A stretch of DNA of 64,000 nucleotides from Paraphysomonas bandaiensis (GCA_965644295.1 CBFFRP010000236.1:62001-126000), one strand, 5' to 3'; counted from the stretch's first letter, positions 26,301 through 40,527 are shown. Notes: generated by a model from the letters alone, not told the origin. Translations and numbers: made by a program.

Positions 26301-29300
26301 CATTCCATCATCGACCCTTGAGTTTTAGTCATTACCCGAGAGTTTCCTACTGTACATTCAACAAAAGCATAATCTTCTGGAAGTATTGCATCGCTGAGAA
26401 TAATCATGAATGTCACCGGGACATTCGAGGGAACAGTGACGGGGTCTACAAATAATACTGATGGCGGCCTCACAACAGTAAGCTGAACAGGTGCTGACAC
26501 TACTGCACCATTGGCGGTAATACATAAATCTGTAACATCATAACTCAACGGTGGAGACACACACAACAGAGTTGTCGCATTAATAGGAGCCGCTCCCACG
26601 AGTACATCTGTAAACTTACACTGATATTGATACATATTATCCATGTGAGCAACGCTAACTTGAACCTCAGATCCACCCAATGAAAACACAGAATGTACAC
26701 TAACTGCGGATACTGCCAAGGGAGGAGTGAATTCAAAATTGAAATTAGATTTGCTGATGACATGTTCTGATCGGCGAATATTGAGAGGGACGATACCAGG
26801 AGGGGAGGTTGGACTGACACAGGTTAATTTCGATTGCGATATGAACACTGCTGGCACTACAATATCCCCAAACGCACATTCCAAACTAGCATCATCAGCA
26901 AACCCTGTGCCTATCACAGTGACCAAAGTCCCCCCCAATGTAGTTGCAGACTGCGGATATCGCCCAGAGATTGCTGCAGTTCTCAATAACTTAATTGTTC
27001 TCGTGAAGAACGGCGAGTCAGCAGAACCACGACTGAAGAGTGATACAACACTACTCTCTAAATGGTGACTTGACTGCGCAGGCATCACACACACAACCTC
27101 ACATAACATCCCGGTGCTATCATTGTATCGATCGTACTCAGATATTGGGACTCGCTCAACTCCATCTTGCATACACATCGTTCCAGAAGGGAGCGCACAG
27201 TCATGCGAACGGAATGAAATCGCAGTATCCCGAAAGTTCAATAGCGCACTGGTGTTAGCTACGACATCTTCCGGGCCATTAGTTACAATAATTTGCCCAT
27301 ATACTGGGTCAAATTTATTCAAGGAATATGCGTGGGCAAGTGCAATATCAAACGCCCCTGCCACCAACGGTTGCACATTGCATATTCCAACATACGTCGA
27401 CAACTGTCGCAAAGAATATCTCACATTGTCTAGTATGCAATCCATATCCTGCGGAACACCTCCAGATGTACTGAAAGAAACAAGCAGCGGCGTTAACTGC
27501 CCGGCTTGTATTCGCATGGGATGTATCGTTGATACCGAGGGTTCAGCCAGTACATTCAGCACTTCAGGCCCAAATATAGTGTGTCCAAGCTGACTTAAGG
27601 TTAACCATGATTGACCAATCGGCATGGCGGGCACACTACACGTTACGTGATTCTCATCTACATACATTATATGTGAAGTAAAGGAAACACTATCGTCACC
27701 CAATGACTTAAAATTGCAGAGGAGGCTGTCTACAGAGTGCAGAGCATATAACTTAAAGTGTGCAATGGCTCCTCCACCCATGTACGTCGCTGGAACATCG
27801 AATGACAGCACTTTAGACGAACTCACGACTTTCACAACAGCAAAGCCGCTAACATAATGAACACCATTGGAAGAAACATCAAAAAACAATTCCACATCTT
27901 TTATCCCAGGTATAACTTCACACTCAAGCAAAGATCTGTGTCTGATAAAATGACAGTGCGCATCACGCACCTCACCAGTAGATTTTCGAAACCTGCCCAC
28001 AGTCCCGTCGTCGAATCCAATGCCATGTACGTTGATCGTGGATCTATGCGAGGCTAAAACGACCGACGGGGTGACTCCCCTGCTGGAAGGAATCTCAACA
28101 TATTCAAAATCAATGCTCTCCACAACTCCCTCATCAATAACTACATCCAGCTTATGTACTCCAGCTTGCAATGCAGGAGAAATACAGACATATTCGCCAG
28201 AGGCAGTGCGAGCAGCTCTCACAATAGATGAACCAAAGACACAATGGAATAACTGAACAGGGACCGACTCTAGTAAAGCAATAGAAATCATAGTACCACC
28301 ACTGGTGTATCCTCGACGTGGAGAAATCGAACTCACTACATGTCGAGATGTTACCGCAATTGAAACAGAGCTACTCGAGACATCCACACCATTGTTAGTT
28401 ATCTGAATTTTCAGCGTTTGAGCTTTGGTTGTCAAAGCAGAAGGAATCTCGCAGGACACCATATTTTGTGAGTGCCACCTTGCAGACAAATACTCCCACT
28501 CATTGACAACACATCCCAAAAATTTGGAGTCCTTGAAATTGGCGCCCTGTAAAAATATTTGCACGGAAGCAATCTCGTTTCCTTTTCCGAGACCCTGCAT
28601 AATCCTTTCCGGTAGAGCTTTGACAACTTCTGGTGATCGTTCATACGAGTAAACGGTGGTTGCCAAGGTTATTGCCGATTGTGTATCATCGAGGGCAATC
28701 TGCTCAACTGAAAGAAGAAATCGACCGGGATTCGAAGGCGGCGATAAGCAGGTCATCGCTACCATATTGCTGGATTCGTTCACTGATATGTCAATGCTAG
28801 GGGACTTGAGGCCATTGAACTTACATACTAAATTCGAGACTGACAGAACGGATAGGATAGGGAGTCGGACACTTACTGGAGTACCACCCTGAACGCTACC
28901 AAATGTGGGTGTCACACTAAAACTGTCCACAACATACTCAGCAAGTGTGAATTCAAACGGATCCGACCATCTTTCAACTTCCGATCCTAACGACAGAGAA
29001 GCGCGCAACAAGCCGGAGGAGAAATATGATACACACGTCACTAAAGTATCAGTGGATATATGGGCAGCAACGACTTCATCACCTATATGACAGTATAGCT
29101 TTGCTGAATCTCTTATAGCGCTCACATCAGCGACACGAATTCGTATCAGCACATCTCCAGGATGACTAATGCTTGTTGTAGATATATTTTGGATTTTCAG
29201 CATACTCACGTATGCGAATTCCCCGCACAACCATGAGTCCCCACTACTTGAGTTCACAACAAGGGTTGTAACTGAAGGTGGTTTCGGTGGGGAGTAGCAC

Positions 29301-32300
29301 AACAGCTGATTTCTCTCTATCAAGAAGGCAGGAACGACGGTACTTCCAAACCTACAGGTGAAAGAGTTCATGGGTTCCATACCATCACCAATAATTTCAA
29401 TAGCTGTTCTACCAGCAGTGGTACCCATTCGGGGCCAGTACAAAATAACATCTCGCTCTAAAGATATTGGCGCAACAGGGAGGCTGACAACCTCTGCACT
29501 GGGCTCAGAAATCTCATCAATACATTCCGCTAGTAGACGATTTGTAGTTGATGAAAGAGTTCCACCCACCCGAAGCAGCTTATCTGTGACGCAAGAGCGA
29601 GTGCTATAAAGAGGTGTGATTCCATAAGACAAACCAACTGTTTTAATCCCAGGATTCGTTGCAGGGAAAGTGCACATTACACTACGTGATGACAAAACAG
29701 TGGCTGGAGCAAATTCATTGTCCATAGAGCACACAAACTTGAGGGAAGTCATCAAATTCAATCCTATGAAATAAAAGGAATGAGAGCCATCCTTAGGAGA
29801 ACGTGGGTCCAGAGACACACTAAAAATCGACGGTTGCACAGCACACTGAAGATCTGTCTGAACCAGAGAAGTCCAACTGTCACCATCTTCAATCATAAGT
29901 GATGCGAGGTGAGAGCCTGGGTGGAGCGAAGGTATGACGCACTTTGCAGTAGACAATGAAATCAAATTCGCTTGAGTTTGGGCTCCAGAAGGAGTGAACA
30001 TGCAGCGTAATGTGTCAAAGGGTGTGGTATCAGTCACAGTCACAAGTAACTCCTGAGTACCATCGCACACAGAAGTTCTAAAGTACGTAGTCTCCAGCTT
30101 CGGCTGTACAGGAAATCGCAATTTGGCATTATTAGCTGGTCGAGTAACATGCTCCTCATACAACTCACTATTCACAGAAAGTTCAAAGTTAGGTTTCATA
30201 AAGTCTTCCCACTCCGATTGAAAATTCGCATCAACGTAATCCACGCCATTAAAAGAAACTGCAACATCAACAACATCGTACGACCAAAAAGTATGATCAG
30301 AGCAGACAATCTCTGTTGAGAACACCTTCCCCATAATTACCAACGTAGAGTTGTCAGTGTAACTTATGCGACAAGTTGCTTTGAATCTACCATCAAACAA
30401 TCTTCCGATCACATGCACATGATGCGTGCTATGGTCAGAATCACCTGACATGTAAGCGATATCTATCTCAGGCTGGCGAAACACAACGAACTGCGAACTG
30501 ATAGAAACCCAAGTACTATTTCCAGAAAATATTGCCAACTTCATAGGGCCAGTGGTAAAAAACGGTGGCGTCACGCACTCTGCAACGTCGGACTGACTTG
30601 CCATAGCGGACACCACCATTCGGCTTAAACGGGTTCTATCCCCCACAGGAATGAACTCACATGCTGTCACTTGGTCCATATGAAACCCTTCTAAACTAAC
30701 AATTGTCCCACCCAGAGAAGACCCGGAGGTAGGTCGTATTCGATCAACATGTGGGTAGCGGATGTTAATAATATCAACTTCATTGTCAGCAAAATGTCGT
30801 TTAGGTACTGATACAGACAGAGGCAACGTATCAACTACTATTTGACAGTTGATGAGAAGTTCAACGTTGTGCTGACCGAAAGATAGATCAGAAGAAATGG
30901 GACATTGAATTTCTGTGGAAGACTGAAAAATGCAGAATGCAGATATATTATCCACTCTGCTGCACCACGACACATTCGATGGGAAGAATGTACCAAATAT
31001 GTGAAGGTCATAAACAGTTGAATTGAAAACAATTGTCGAAGGTTCCATGTAGAGAATGTCACCCACCCAGTCAACAGCTAAGGGCGAAGAGGACCGCTGA
31101 GACAAGGGCACCACAGATATGTCACTTTCATAGGCGTCGTCTACACATGAAGCCAAACTTCCAGCACAAACACCGGTAACATTGTCCAACTCGTTCCAGT
31201 TAAATGGATGCGTAGGAATATTCGCTCCAAGCTTAGAGCGACCAACAGAGCGCTTCACAGATTCTAACTGCTCGTATGTCACATTTGGCAAGTACAAGTC
31301 GCAACCTGAGCTAGTCGCACACCACACATCTGGAACGCTCATGAGGTCATCCTCGGGCACACTGTTAAATAAACTCAAACTAACACTTGAAGGCAACACC
31401 TTCGAGTAGAATGGCTTTAACGCGATATCAAGCATGTCGTACACTAGAGGAATTGAATTAGTAGACGTTTGTACTCCGTCTACAACGCTGAGGAAATATA
31501 CATTCGCTATTTCTTCCGCGGGAGGTACAAAGCAATGAAGGGAATTAGCAGACATGAATGTTGTCTCAAGCTCCGTAGCATCGTTTAAAATGCATACGGA
31601 ATGGGGGCTGTATGTCCTTCCACTAACAATAATCCAAGATCCATCATACGGATCGATCTGACGACTCGATACATGATCTATAACAAGCATTCGAGTTCGT
31701 GTGAAATCATTATCAGGCATCATAACGTGTATTGATTCTTCAGAGTATAAAATTTCATTGTGATCGAAGCAAACTTTATTTCCTTCAATAAAACAGTGGT
31801 CTGTGTCCATCGAATATCTGTCATAAAAGGAGCTCTCAGTCATCTCGTAATTCTTATTATTCCGCAATATATCCTCTCTCGATACCGCTACTTCGCTTGC
31901 CTGGCGCTGAAAAACATTCTCCACTTTGGACTGAAAAGTTTCTTCATTCACAAACCACCCCATATGATAGGTATGTACATGATACGCCTCTGTGGTCACC
32001 AGTTTCTCCTCAGCAGGCATGGATTCGATGAAACCGTCAGAAGACAAATGAGAAATATCTGCACCAGATATATGATAAGATTTTGACCACACGTCGTGCA
32101 CGACATCCACAACATACAGAACCGATTCATTCCCTAAATTGACGCCAGAAACATCACAAATAAATGTTGAAACATTAAACTCAACCATATCAGAAAAATG
32201 ACCATCGACGAAACACATCCATCTGCGCCCGTCGAAGTCGTCGACATTATCTACGTATACATACAACAGTCCCTCATCAGGTGACTTCATTTCAACATCA

Positions 32301-35300
32301 AAAATATGAGGAGGGCTATCAAAAGAAATCCCCCCTTGCCACAAAACAGAACCATCTTCGAAAATAACTGTAAAGTTTTGCGCACTGAGGCCATAATACA
32401 ACTCTACATTCTCAATATCATACCGACATTCTAGAAGGTAGGTAGATACAAATACTGCTTCAACTTCCGTAGCGTCAGAGAGACTACACAAAACCTTCTC
32501 GGTTGAAACGAAGTTTCTGCCATACAAAGAAATCACAGAAACCAATTCCTCTGTGGCGAGAAGACCAACAGAATGCTGCACCTCAAACACTTCTGCGGCT
32601 GCAAGGTAGCTAAAATTAAATGCACCTGACGAGTAAGTCATCCCACGGCGTAATTTCAACTCCACACGAGTCGGTGATGGTACAGATGGAGAAACGCATG
32701 TCAAAATGGAGTCAGATTTAACAGTGGCTGCAACGTCAATGCCTCCAAACACACAAAGTACTGATGAATTTTCTACAAGGTGAAATCCCCGGCCGGTAAC
32801 AGTTATCTGTGTTCCACCACGAACAGAAGATGCTGCGGGATATATCTCTACGGCATAAATTTCCTCTGTAAACATGAAATTATTCGGCGCGGTCACCCAT
32901 ATTTCATCTCCAATGTACAGCTTAAATGATACTTCGCCAGCAACATGAGTAGGAGATACGCAGTGGAGAGAGTTGTCATCAACAAGTGTTGCGGGTGAAC
33001 TCGTGTCACCAAAGATGCAAGCAATATACGGATGATAAGTGAACCCAGAGCCAATAACAGAAACTTCAGTGCCACCGTCTGCACCTCCCTCGGTAGGACT
33101 AAACATTTCCACAACTGGAGGTGAAATATATTCGAAATATAAAGATTCAGAAACTATATTCATTCCATCCAGTGATAGTCCAACAAATACTTTGCCCTCG
33201 TGGCTAGGGGGAGTAAGACATTCGATAGCGGTGGAGTTCAATATACGTCCAGCTACAGTCATGGCGCCGAATATACACTTCAAAGTAGACACTGCAGGGA
33301 TATATAGACCAGAGAAAACGACTGTACCTCCTCCCTCCGTACATCCTCGACGGGGGCGGAGATCTAAAAGAACAACCTGATCTAAATATGAAAAAGTTGT
33401 CGTTCCTCTTGAATAATCCAAGCCGTTCATCGAAACTGATACTTCTACAGGGCCAGGCTGGGGCGCAGATGGAGAGACGCAAGTGGCTGTGCTCTCAGAG
33501 ACAACATTCCCAGGAACTGTCGAACTGCCGAAGAGACAAACGAATGATGAATCATCGCTTGAAGTAAATCCCTCGCCGCTGACAAAAACCACAGTGCCAC
33601 CGGAAAGTGGGCCATTCGACGGATATATACCATGTAAAGCAGTCTTGCCAAAGTAAGTAAAATTCTGAGATACATCAACCCACATTTCACCACCGAGATG
33701 GAGCTCAACACCCACATCACCAACACTATGAGCAGGGGCGATGCATAGTAAAGCCGTGTCATTGATAAATTCTGCGTTCACTAAAGTACTTCCGAAGCGA
33801 CAACCCAAGTTTTCACCAAAGAAGAAACCAGATCCAACTACCATAACTTGAGTACCACCTTCTGAACTACCTTTATTAGGAAATATGGATGTGGCTACAG
33901 GAGGTTTAACGTAGGTGAACATAAGCATGCCTGAGGAAACCATAACGCCGTCAAAAGTTACCCCAACCGATACAACACCGACATTTCCAGCAGGCAGTTC
34001 GCATTCAATAGATGTAGAATTCAGCACGCGGCCATCCGCAGGTTCTGACGCAAACAAGCACAGTACATTGAAGTTTACTGGGAAAGACGATCCATGGATA
34101 ACGACAGTACTTCCACCACTAGTTCCACCATACTGAGGATACAATGAGGTTAGAAAAATTTCCTCGACATAAGTAAACGTCGCCGATCCACTGGAGCGAT
34201 CGTTCCCATTGAATCTTAAAGCTAACTCCACTGAACCAGTAGCAAATGCTGGAGGGGATACACAAGAGACGGTGGTATCAGAAGTAACTGTGGCGGCTAC
34301 TTCGTTGTCTCCAAATAGACAAGATACAGATACGCCATCAGATATGCCGAGTCCAGTGCTATCCACAGTGATACCAGTTCCTCCACCCACTAAGCCAAGT
34401 CTTGGATATACAGAACTAACCTCAAGTCCGCGAACGTACTCGAAATCCACCGGGATAGCAACAACCAGTTCATCACCAAAACGAACACTTAAACTCACCA
34501 CACCAACAGTGTGGGCAGGGGAGTAACAATAAAGCGCAGTGCGGTTAATCATCGTTGCTGGTACTTCGTCGCCCCCGAAGTTGCAAACGACGCCTGTATC
34601 GTAAGAAAATCCTGATCCCACAACAGTTACTTTCGTCCCTCCATCTGTACCTCCAACAAGAGGAATGATTGTTTCCACAGTTGGAAAGGTAATATACTCA
34701 TAAGAAATGGTGTCCGAAATAAATTCCAGGCCATCCAACGATACACCCATTGACACTCTTCCAATACTGCCAGGAGGGGAACTGCACTCAATAGCAGTCG
34801 AGTTTAGTACGCGGCCCACCACGAGCACTGACCCGAAGATACAACTCACTGGACAAATTACTGGAAAATAAAATCCTGATATAATTACAGTACTTCCGCC
34901 TACCAAGGATCCACGGCGAGGGAAAATACGTGTGAGTTGTATATCGTTGATATACGTAAAAATAGCAGATCTACGTAAACGATCTACCCGATTGACTGCA
35001 ATCGATAGATCAACTGGACCAGCAGAAAGTACTGTGGGAGCCAAGCACGATACTCGGTTATCAGATAAGGCAATGCCTTTAACCTCAAGATCCCCAAAGT
35101 GGCATGTGATATCTGAATTGTCAACAAGCTCGACACCATGAGTGTAAACAGTGACATTGGTGCCACCTTGAACACTTCCCACAACAGGCCTCACATCAGC
35201 TATAGCGCCATCACTAACATATTCGAAAGGAACAGGAAGTCCGAGAGGAGACAGTCCCTCAATAACTAGTGAAATGTTTACTTGGCCTTCGGTATGAGTG

Positions 35301-38300
35301 GGGGACGTACATCGTAACAGTTCACTCGTCATGTACACGACTACGACAGAATCGTCCCCAAACAGACATGTCATCTCAACATTATCAGTGAAATCTCGTC
35401 CAATAATATCTACAACAGTTCCACCCTCAGGACTACCATATGTGGGAGATAATAGCGAAATACTTGGTGGCTTTATGTAAGAAAAGATAAGCTCTCGTAC
35501 CGGAAACGCCATCACACCATCAAGTTCAACTTGAATATCTACGCTTCCAGCATCATGTGGAGGGGAGACACATTCAAGCGTTGTCGAGGTTAGTACATGA
35601 CCTGTGAGAGATTGCGACCCGAAAAAACACTTGACCTCAGATTTCATTGAAAAGTATAAGCCCGATATCAGAATAGCTGCTCCACCGTTAGTCCATCCGC
35701 TAGCCGGAAACATACTCATCAAGATTGCTTCCCCAACATACGTAAACCTAACTGATCCCCTAGACTTATCGACTCCGTTACCAGAAACAAAAATATCGAC
35801 AGAGCCGGGCTCAGACATTGCAGGTGATAAACATGCAATGCGCTCATCGGACAGCACAGTAGCGGATACCGCAATGTCCCCAAACAAACACACCATTGCT
35901 GAAGGGTCAGCAATATCGAAGCCATATCCGTATAAAGTAACAACAGTGCCGCCATTAACTGAACCAATAACTGGTGACGCATCCGAAACGGTAATCTCTT
36001 CAACGTATGTAAAAATTGTAGGCGTACTGACCCATATGTCATCTCCCAATGATAACGCGAATGATACAACACCGACGGTATGGGAAGGGCTAGAACAGCG
36101 GATTGTCATATCATCAACATATACAGCAGGTGATATTCTATCACCAAAACGGCATCCCAATCTGCTGTGATAAGAAAACCCATTTCCCACCACAGTTACT
36201 TTGGTACCACCGTCGGTACCCCCGTCGGTAGGACTTACAGAAAGCACTCCAGGGAGCATAACATAAGTAAATTTTAGATCATCGGAGGTTACATCCATGC
36301 CATCCAATGATATCCCAATCGACACAGTGCCAGCGCTACCGGAAGGAGATTCGCACTCAATTGCTGTGGAGTTCAACACACGCCCGACAGTGGACAGGGA
36401 ACCAAATATGCATCCCACTAAGGAAACAGCAGGAAATGTGAAACCGGATACAACAACTTTAGTTCCGCCATCTGTAGGTCCGCGACTTGGGTATATGCTA
36501 GTTAGCAAAACTTCGTCAATGTATGTAAATGTTGCAGATCCACGGGATCGATAGATATCATTCGCTGTGACGGCGACATCAACAACACGTGCATTATCCA
36601 CTGCAGGCAAGCTGCATATCAGCTGCGTGTCAGACATTATCACAGCAGGTGACGCCGCCGTTCCGAATACACAAGACACTTCTTTCTCGACGATAGACAC
36701 AAACCCAGAACCCAGAATAGATATCGATTCGCCGCCAGAGAGCGCTCCAATCGTTGGACTGATAGTCGAAATACTGAACGACAGCTCAATTGAGGCAGAG
36801 TTCACATCCATTCCTAGTGCTAGTGCAAGCGCTTTGGTGAACGACTCGGAACTGCTGGATGTCCACAATGACGAATCTTTAGGGTGGTTGCTAACGTTAA
36901 AACCAGCAGATTCAAAACCAGAAGTCACGTCTTGCACTGATACTGTAACTACGGACGCGGAAAAATTTTGGGGAATAACGCATACAATTTCTGTTGCAGA
37001 CAGTGCCGTGGCATCACTCATATCAACGGTGTCCGCTGACCGAAATATACATTTAAGAGACGAATATAGAGGAAATACGCCACCAAAAACTCTGACAAAG
37101 TATTTATGACGGAGTGATGAAAAAGTCACTGCATCAATGGCGAAAATCGCCCTATCTTCAAAATCATCTGATGGCGTAGCTGGGGTCCTAACACGGGTCA
37201 AATCAACTATATTATCAGCGGTCGTTAAGTTGCCAAATTGAAGATATACTATTGCATTGTCATCACTTAGCTGAGTCGAGTCAAGTTCACAGAAAACAGC
37301 GGTCTCATTAACAACAAAAGGACGACTTGCCGTCTCACCAATGCGACAGAGTGGACTTGGAATCTCACTGAGTTCACATATCTCCGACGACCAGTGCCCA
37401 TGTATTACAGCGAAAGTAATTCCGCTTCGTTCGGCAATAGAAACCGAGATAGGCTCTCGGTTAGGGTCACGGAGGATCGAAAAATTCACAGCGTTAGAAG
37501 GGAACAACCCATCTCGACGACTGACATGAAGAGAAATTACGCCATCGATATCTTTCTCAGCCAAGTGTGGAATTACAGGTAACACGCACGATACAGAGGA
37601 CCCACGCACTACTGCTTCGACAGGTACATCATCAAACACACAAATCTCCACTGACTGGGTGTTGGTAACATCAAGGACTACAGTATCAGAACTGGATAAA
37701 TAACCGCAAACAGGAAAGAAGTCGTTTATCACAGGATTAGGATAAACAAAAAGTGGCATCAAATTGCTGGAGTATGATATTCCACTAGTGAGCTCACCAC
37801 TGATGCTAAGCCAATCGATTCGGTCATGAGGGGCAACTTCATTTTGTGAAGCAACTATAGTGCATCTGACATTCCCGGAGGCATTATCAACAACAGCTTT
37901 ATACCGCATACCGGCGTCGACAACACACATTAAGGAGTCCTCAACAAAATCTAATTCAGAATCAATTGATGAAATTATAATTTCAGTTGGGGTGTTTAGA
38001 GGGATATAGTTATATGACACAACACTGCTTTTGTGGAATCCGAATTGCAGATTCAATGCGAAAGTCTCATTATTTGGACCATACAACACTGAAACCTCTC
38101 CCATCGCAGAGACTGCGGCCTTGTTGTCAACACTCACCGCGGAGTCATCGCTAACCACAACAGGTTCGGCCATATCCAGAGGACCATTAGGGAGCTGCAA
38201 ATAAGTGAACACTCCACTGCTTGTATCAGCATTTTTCTGAATTTTAAGTCCAGAAATACTCCAGCGCGGCATTGACAAAGATATAATCTCCGGCCCATTG

Positions 38301-40527
38301 TTGACCGGAAGTACTGCAATGTTCACCAGAAATGTGATGTTGTGATCTAAATTATCCATGTTTATGAACTTGCAGTCAATTACTTCAACATGTTGATTGC
38401 GATTGCACGATGCCCGTGATGTGTAAGTAATAGACTCCAAGGCTGTTTTCATTACTGCGTATGGGGCCTGAAAGTCTAAAATGCTATCAGCTATCCCATC
38501 GCCAGCACTGAACACCAGACCCTCCATAGCTAGAGCCCCTTCCGACAGGGCCAAGTAGCCACAGTATACACTCAACTGCGATCGAAATACTGAACTATCT
38601 GAATCTATGTCATTGAGTTCGAATGCACCTAGAGCTACGGTCCCGCCCTCATGAACAACAAGATCAGGTGGTGCCTCCACTTGAAAAGGATCATCCACCG
38701 GATTTATCACAATTTCGACTTCTTCCTGAGCTGTCTTTTCTCCTCCATTGCCCAGATGCCCCATATCAGATACCGATGCAGACAGAGTGTCATTTCCTGA
38801 CCAATTTTTAATAGGAATATAAGTCATTGACTGGAGCATAGAGTTCACTACAGCGATAGTTCCAGTAACGGTATGTGACTGCGAAACCACATTAGAGTCG
38901 TACAAAATGTGACTAGAGTACTCTTCTATAGCAGGAAGAGAAATGGAACCATGAAGCACACTAATATTAAGCTGAACCTTCATTCCGGCATGCAGTCTAG
39001 AGTCGATATCACTCACGCTGACATCACACATGCGCATTTCTCTGTCTTCAATTCCAATAACAGAATGTGCTCCAACATTCAGAGACGGCTTGGCATTTTC
39101 CGAACTCACCACTACAAGTAGTTGCTCCGAGTGAGTAAATCCATCGTCAAGAGAATTAAGGGTTATCCAATCCACCACGCTACTTCGCCACTGCAAGGAA
39201 ACAGAGTGTGAGCCCGCGGGTAATAAGAGTGCGAGATTTCCAAACAGCGTATCCATAGACCGTGAGGAACCAGATACAGATGAGGCTGAATGTTTGTAAC
39301 CCACGCCATCAACCACGACACGTGTTTCAATGTCATTCAGTTTGTTCCAAATATTGGAGTCGAAGTTAGGGTTCCCGTGCTGCGTTACTGGAAGGGCGTA
39401 TGATATATGCACAGCACTTTCCTTTAAAAGAGTGAACACCTCAAAACGATTATTCACAGTGTGCCAGTGTCCATCACTGATAAGGAAGTGCCTGGTGTGA
39501 TCCTGAAATACAGGGGTTTCAAACTTTTCTAATGACACAATAATGTTCCGGGAACTAGCAAATCCCCCTAAAAATGACGGGCGCGAGTGCCAACCCTGAA
39601 AGACATCTCCCATGCGCTTCCACTGCAAGCGCACCTCATGCGGCCCTGCTGGGAGTGTAAAAGAAGCAAATGAACTCAACACACCGGGCGAAGGATTCCA
39701 AGCAGCGGCACCATGAGTGAGAGAACCCTCTACATACGCACGCTGCCCAACTTGCAATCGTGTGCTGACGAATTCCTGGTTGCGGTCCTTTATGAAGAAC
39801 GAGGACATTGCAGGGCTAACAGTCACACCGTATTCTACATGCACTGTACTCTTTTGCGTAAGAGTAACCATTACGGAATCAGTAAGATTAGTCCATTTCT
39901 TAGAATCCACGAGGTATATATCTTTGGTTTCGTGTAGAGCCCATACTTCTGCATGGTCGGTGGAAGCTGTGAGAGATATGCCGGCCCCAAAAGCGCTCTG
40001 AGCTGACTGCACTGATGCCCATTCCCGCACCTGATCACCTTGTTTTTTCCATTGTAGAGTGACATTGTGCGTTCCCACAGGAACGTAAGCGGAGAAGACA
40101 GTTCCAAGTGTACTAGTTTTCCTCGTCTCAACTAGGTAGCTCGCTGTATACGAGCTGGATGACCTGTAAGGAACCCCATTTACAAGGCACCGCATTTGTA
40201 ACGTATCTTTCACATCCTTTGGCAGCGGCTGCCCCGAATTGGAATTTCTATACGCTTCAACACTCGCATGATATTTTACTGTTACTTTTCTTGGCTCAGT
40301 GACAGTAAATATAACAGCAGAGGCGGCATCAAGTGTTTTCCACACCCCATTCTCAGATATCGACAGTGGATGTACAGGAAAATTACTCCAAAACATACCT
40401 ATAAATAAAAAAATCAGTGATATATATCACTAATATACAGGGAATTACCATGATTTTTAAATTCTTGTGTTCCACTGCATACATAACAGTGTAGAACTAG
40501 AATCACACGTGCAAGCCAATGAGGCAT
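17307..40527 (-). CDS. Giant secreted/membrane protein: TIG repeats, cysteine-rich GCC2/GCC3-like repeats, multipass C-terminus
   Basis: Three exons on the minus strand: 40527-40449, 40398-17945 and 17888-17307. Introns are 50 and 56 bp; the phases (1, then 0) close exactly to 7,704 residues. The first exon supplies the start and a signal peptide (residues 1-20). Domains in order: three related N-terminal beta modules (about 27-470); cadherin-like segments; about 30 IPT/TIG domains (roughly 1,250-5,400), many with the GGT-hydrophobic-GxGF signature; a cysteine-rich block of CPxGxxC repeats like GCC2/GCC3 ephrin-receptor domains (about 5,400-6,000); an extracellular-type linker; a multipass membrane region of about nine hydrophobic segments (about 6,820-7,350); and a basic cytoplasmic tail. 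It should be a cell-surface adhesion or receptor molecule; ligand and process are unknown. TIG arrays also occur in fibrocystin and plexins, but the membrane region does not match those. Confidence 0.88.
18410..20010 (-). other. Multipass transmembrane region of the giant protein
   Basis: Roughly nine hydrophobic stretches occur here, including FDVEIFIILFIFIGGVTVVM, VTLALIPVVILTGLAYYLI, LGLAFVIIAFMCCFVG, LMFASLMMGVFLVFIVEF and ALIIIVLYLIACYIVLERF. Lysine-rich loops between them are likely cytoplasmic. Topology was not computed. Confidence 0.7.
22480..24270 (-). other. Cysteine-rich GCC2/GCC3 (ephrin-receptor-like) repeat block
   Basis: About 600 residues with well over ten short repeats of the form C-P-x-G-x-x-C or G-x-x-C-P-x-G (for example CPPGSFQPKEGQVNCANCP and CPTGHVCPGWG). 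This spacing is that of the GCC2_GCC3 family, usually extracellular and disulphide-bonded. It sits between the last TIG domains and the membrane region. Confidence 0.75.
32620..36520 (-). repeat. Higher-order TIG array: five copies of a three-domain unit
   Basis: Fifteen consecutive TIG domains follow an a-b-c order five times. Type a carries GRVLNSTAIEC or a close variant, type b carries C-x-x-P-x-H-x-x-G, and type c carries SD-x4-C-x-x-P followed by a PGxV-like step. The GG codons of the five type-a domains start at 36465, 35681, 34895, 34112 and about 33329, a spacing of 783-786 bp (261-262 residues). Confidence 0.8.
39115..40398 (-). repeat. Three tandem N-terminal beta-rich modules
   Basis: Three roughly 145-residue modules repeat here. 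Each has a closing motif of the type L/V-P-A/V-G-x-H-x-V-x-L-Q-W-K/R (VPVGTHNVTLQWKK, LPAGPHEVRLQWKR and LPAGSHSVSLQWRS), preceded by a V-x-Y strand near its start. They follow the signal peptide and precede cadherin-like segments. Fold is inferred to be a beta sandwich; I do not know a family name. Confidence 0.65.
40449..40527 (-). other. Signal-peptide exon of the giant gene
   Basis: The 79-bp exon encodes a start Met, an Arg and a hydrophobic core (residues 4-18, ending VCSG), typical of a signal peptide. Its donor (CATG|GTAATT) and the acceptor before 40398 (TTTATAG) define a 50-bp intron. Phase 1 on both sides continues directly into the long frame, which otherwise starts without a leader. 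Confidence 0.75.
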
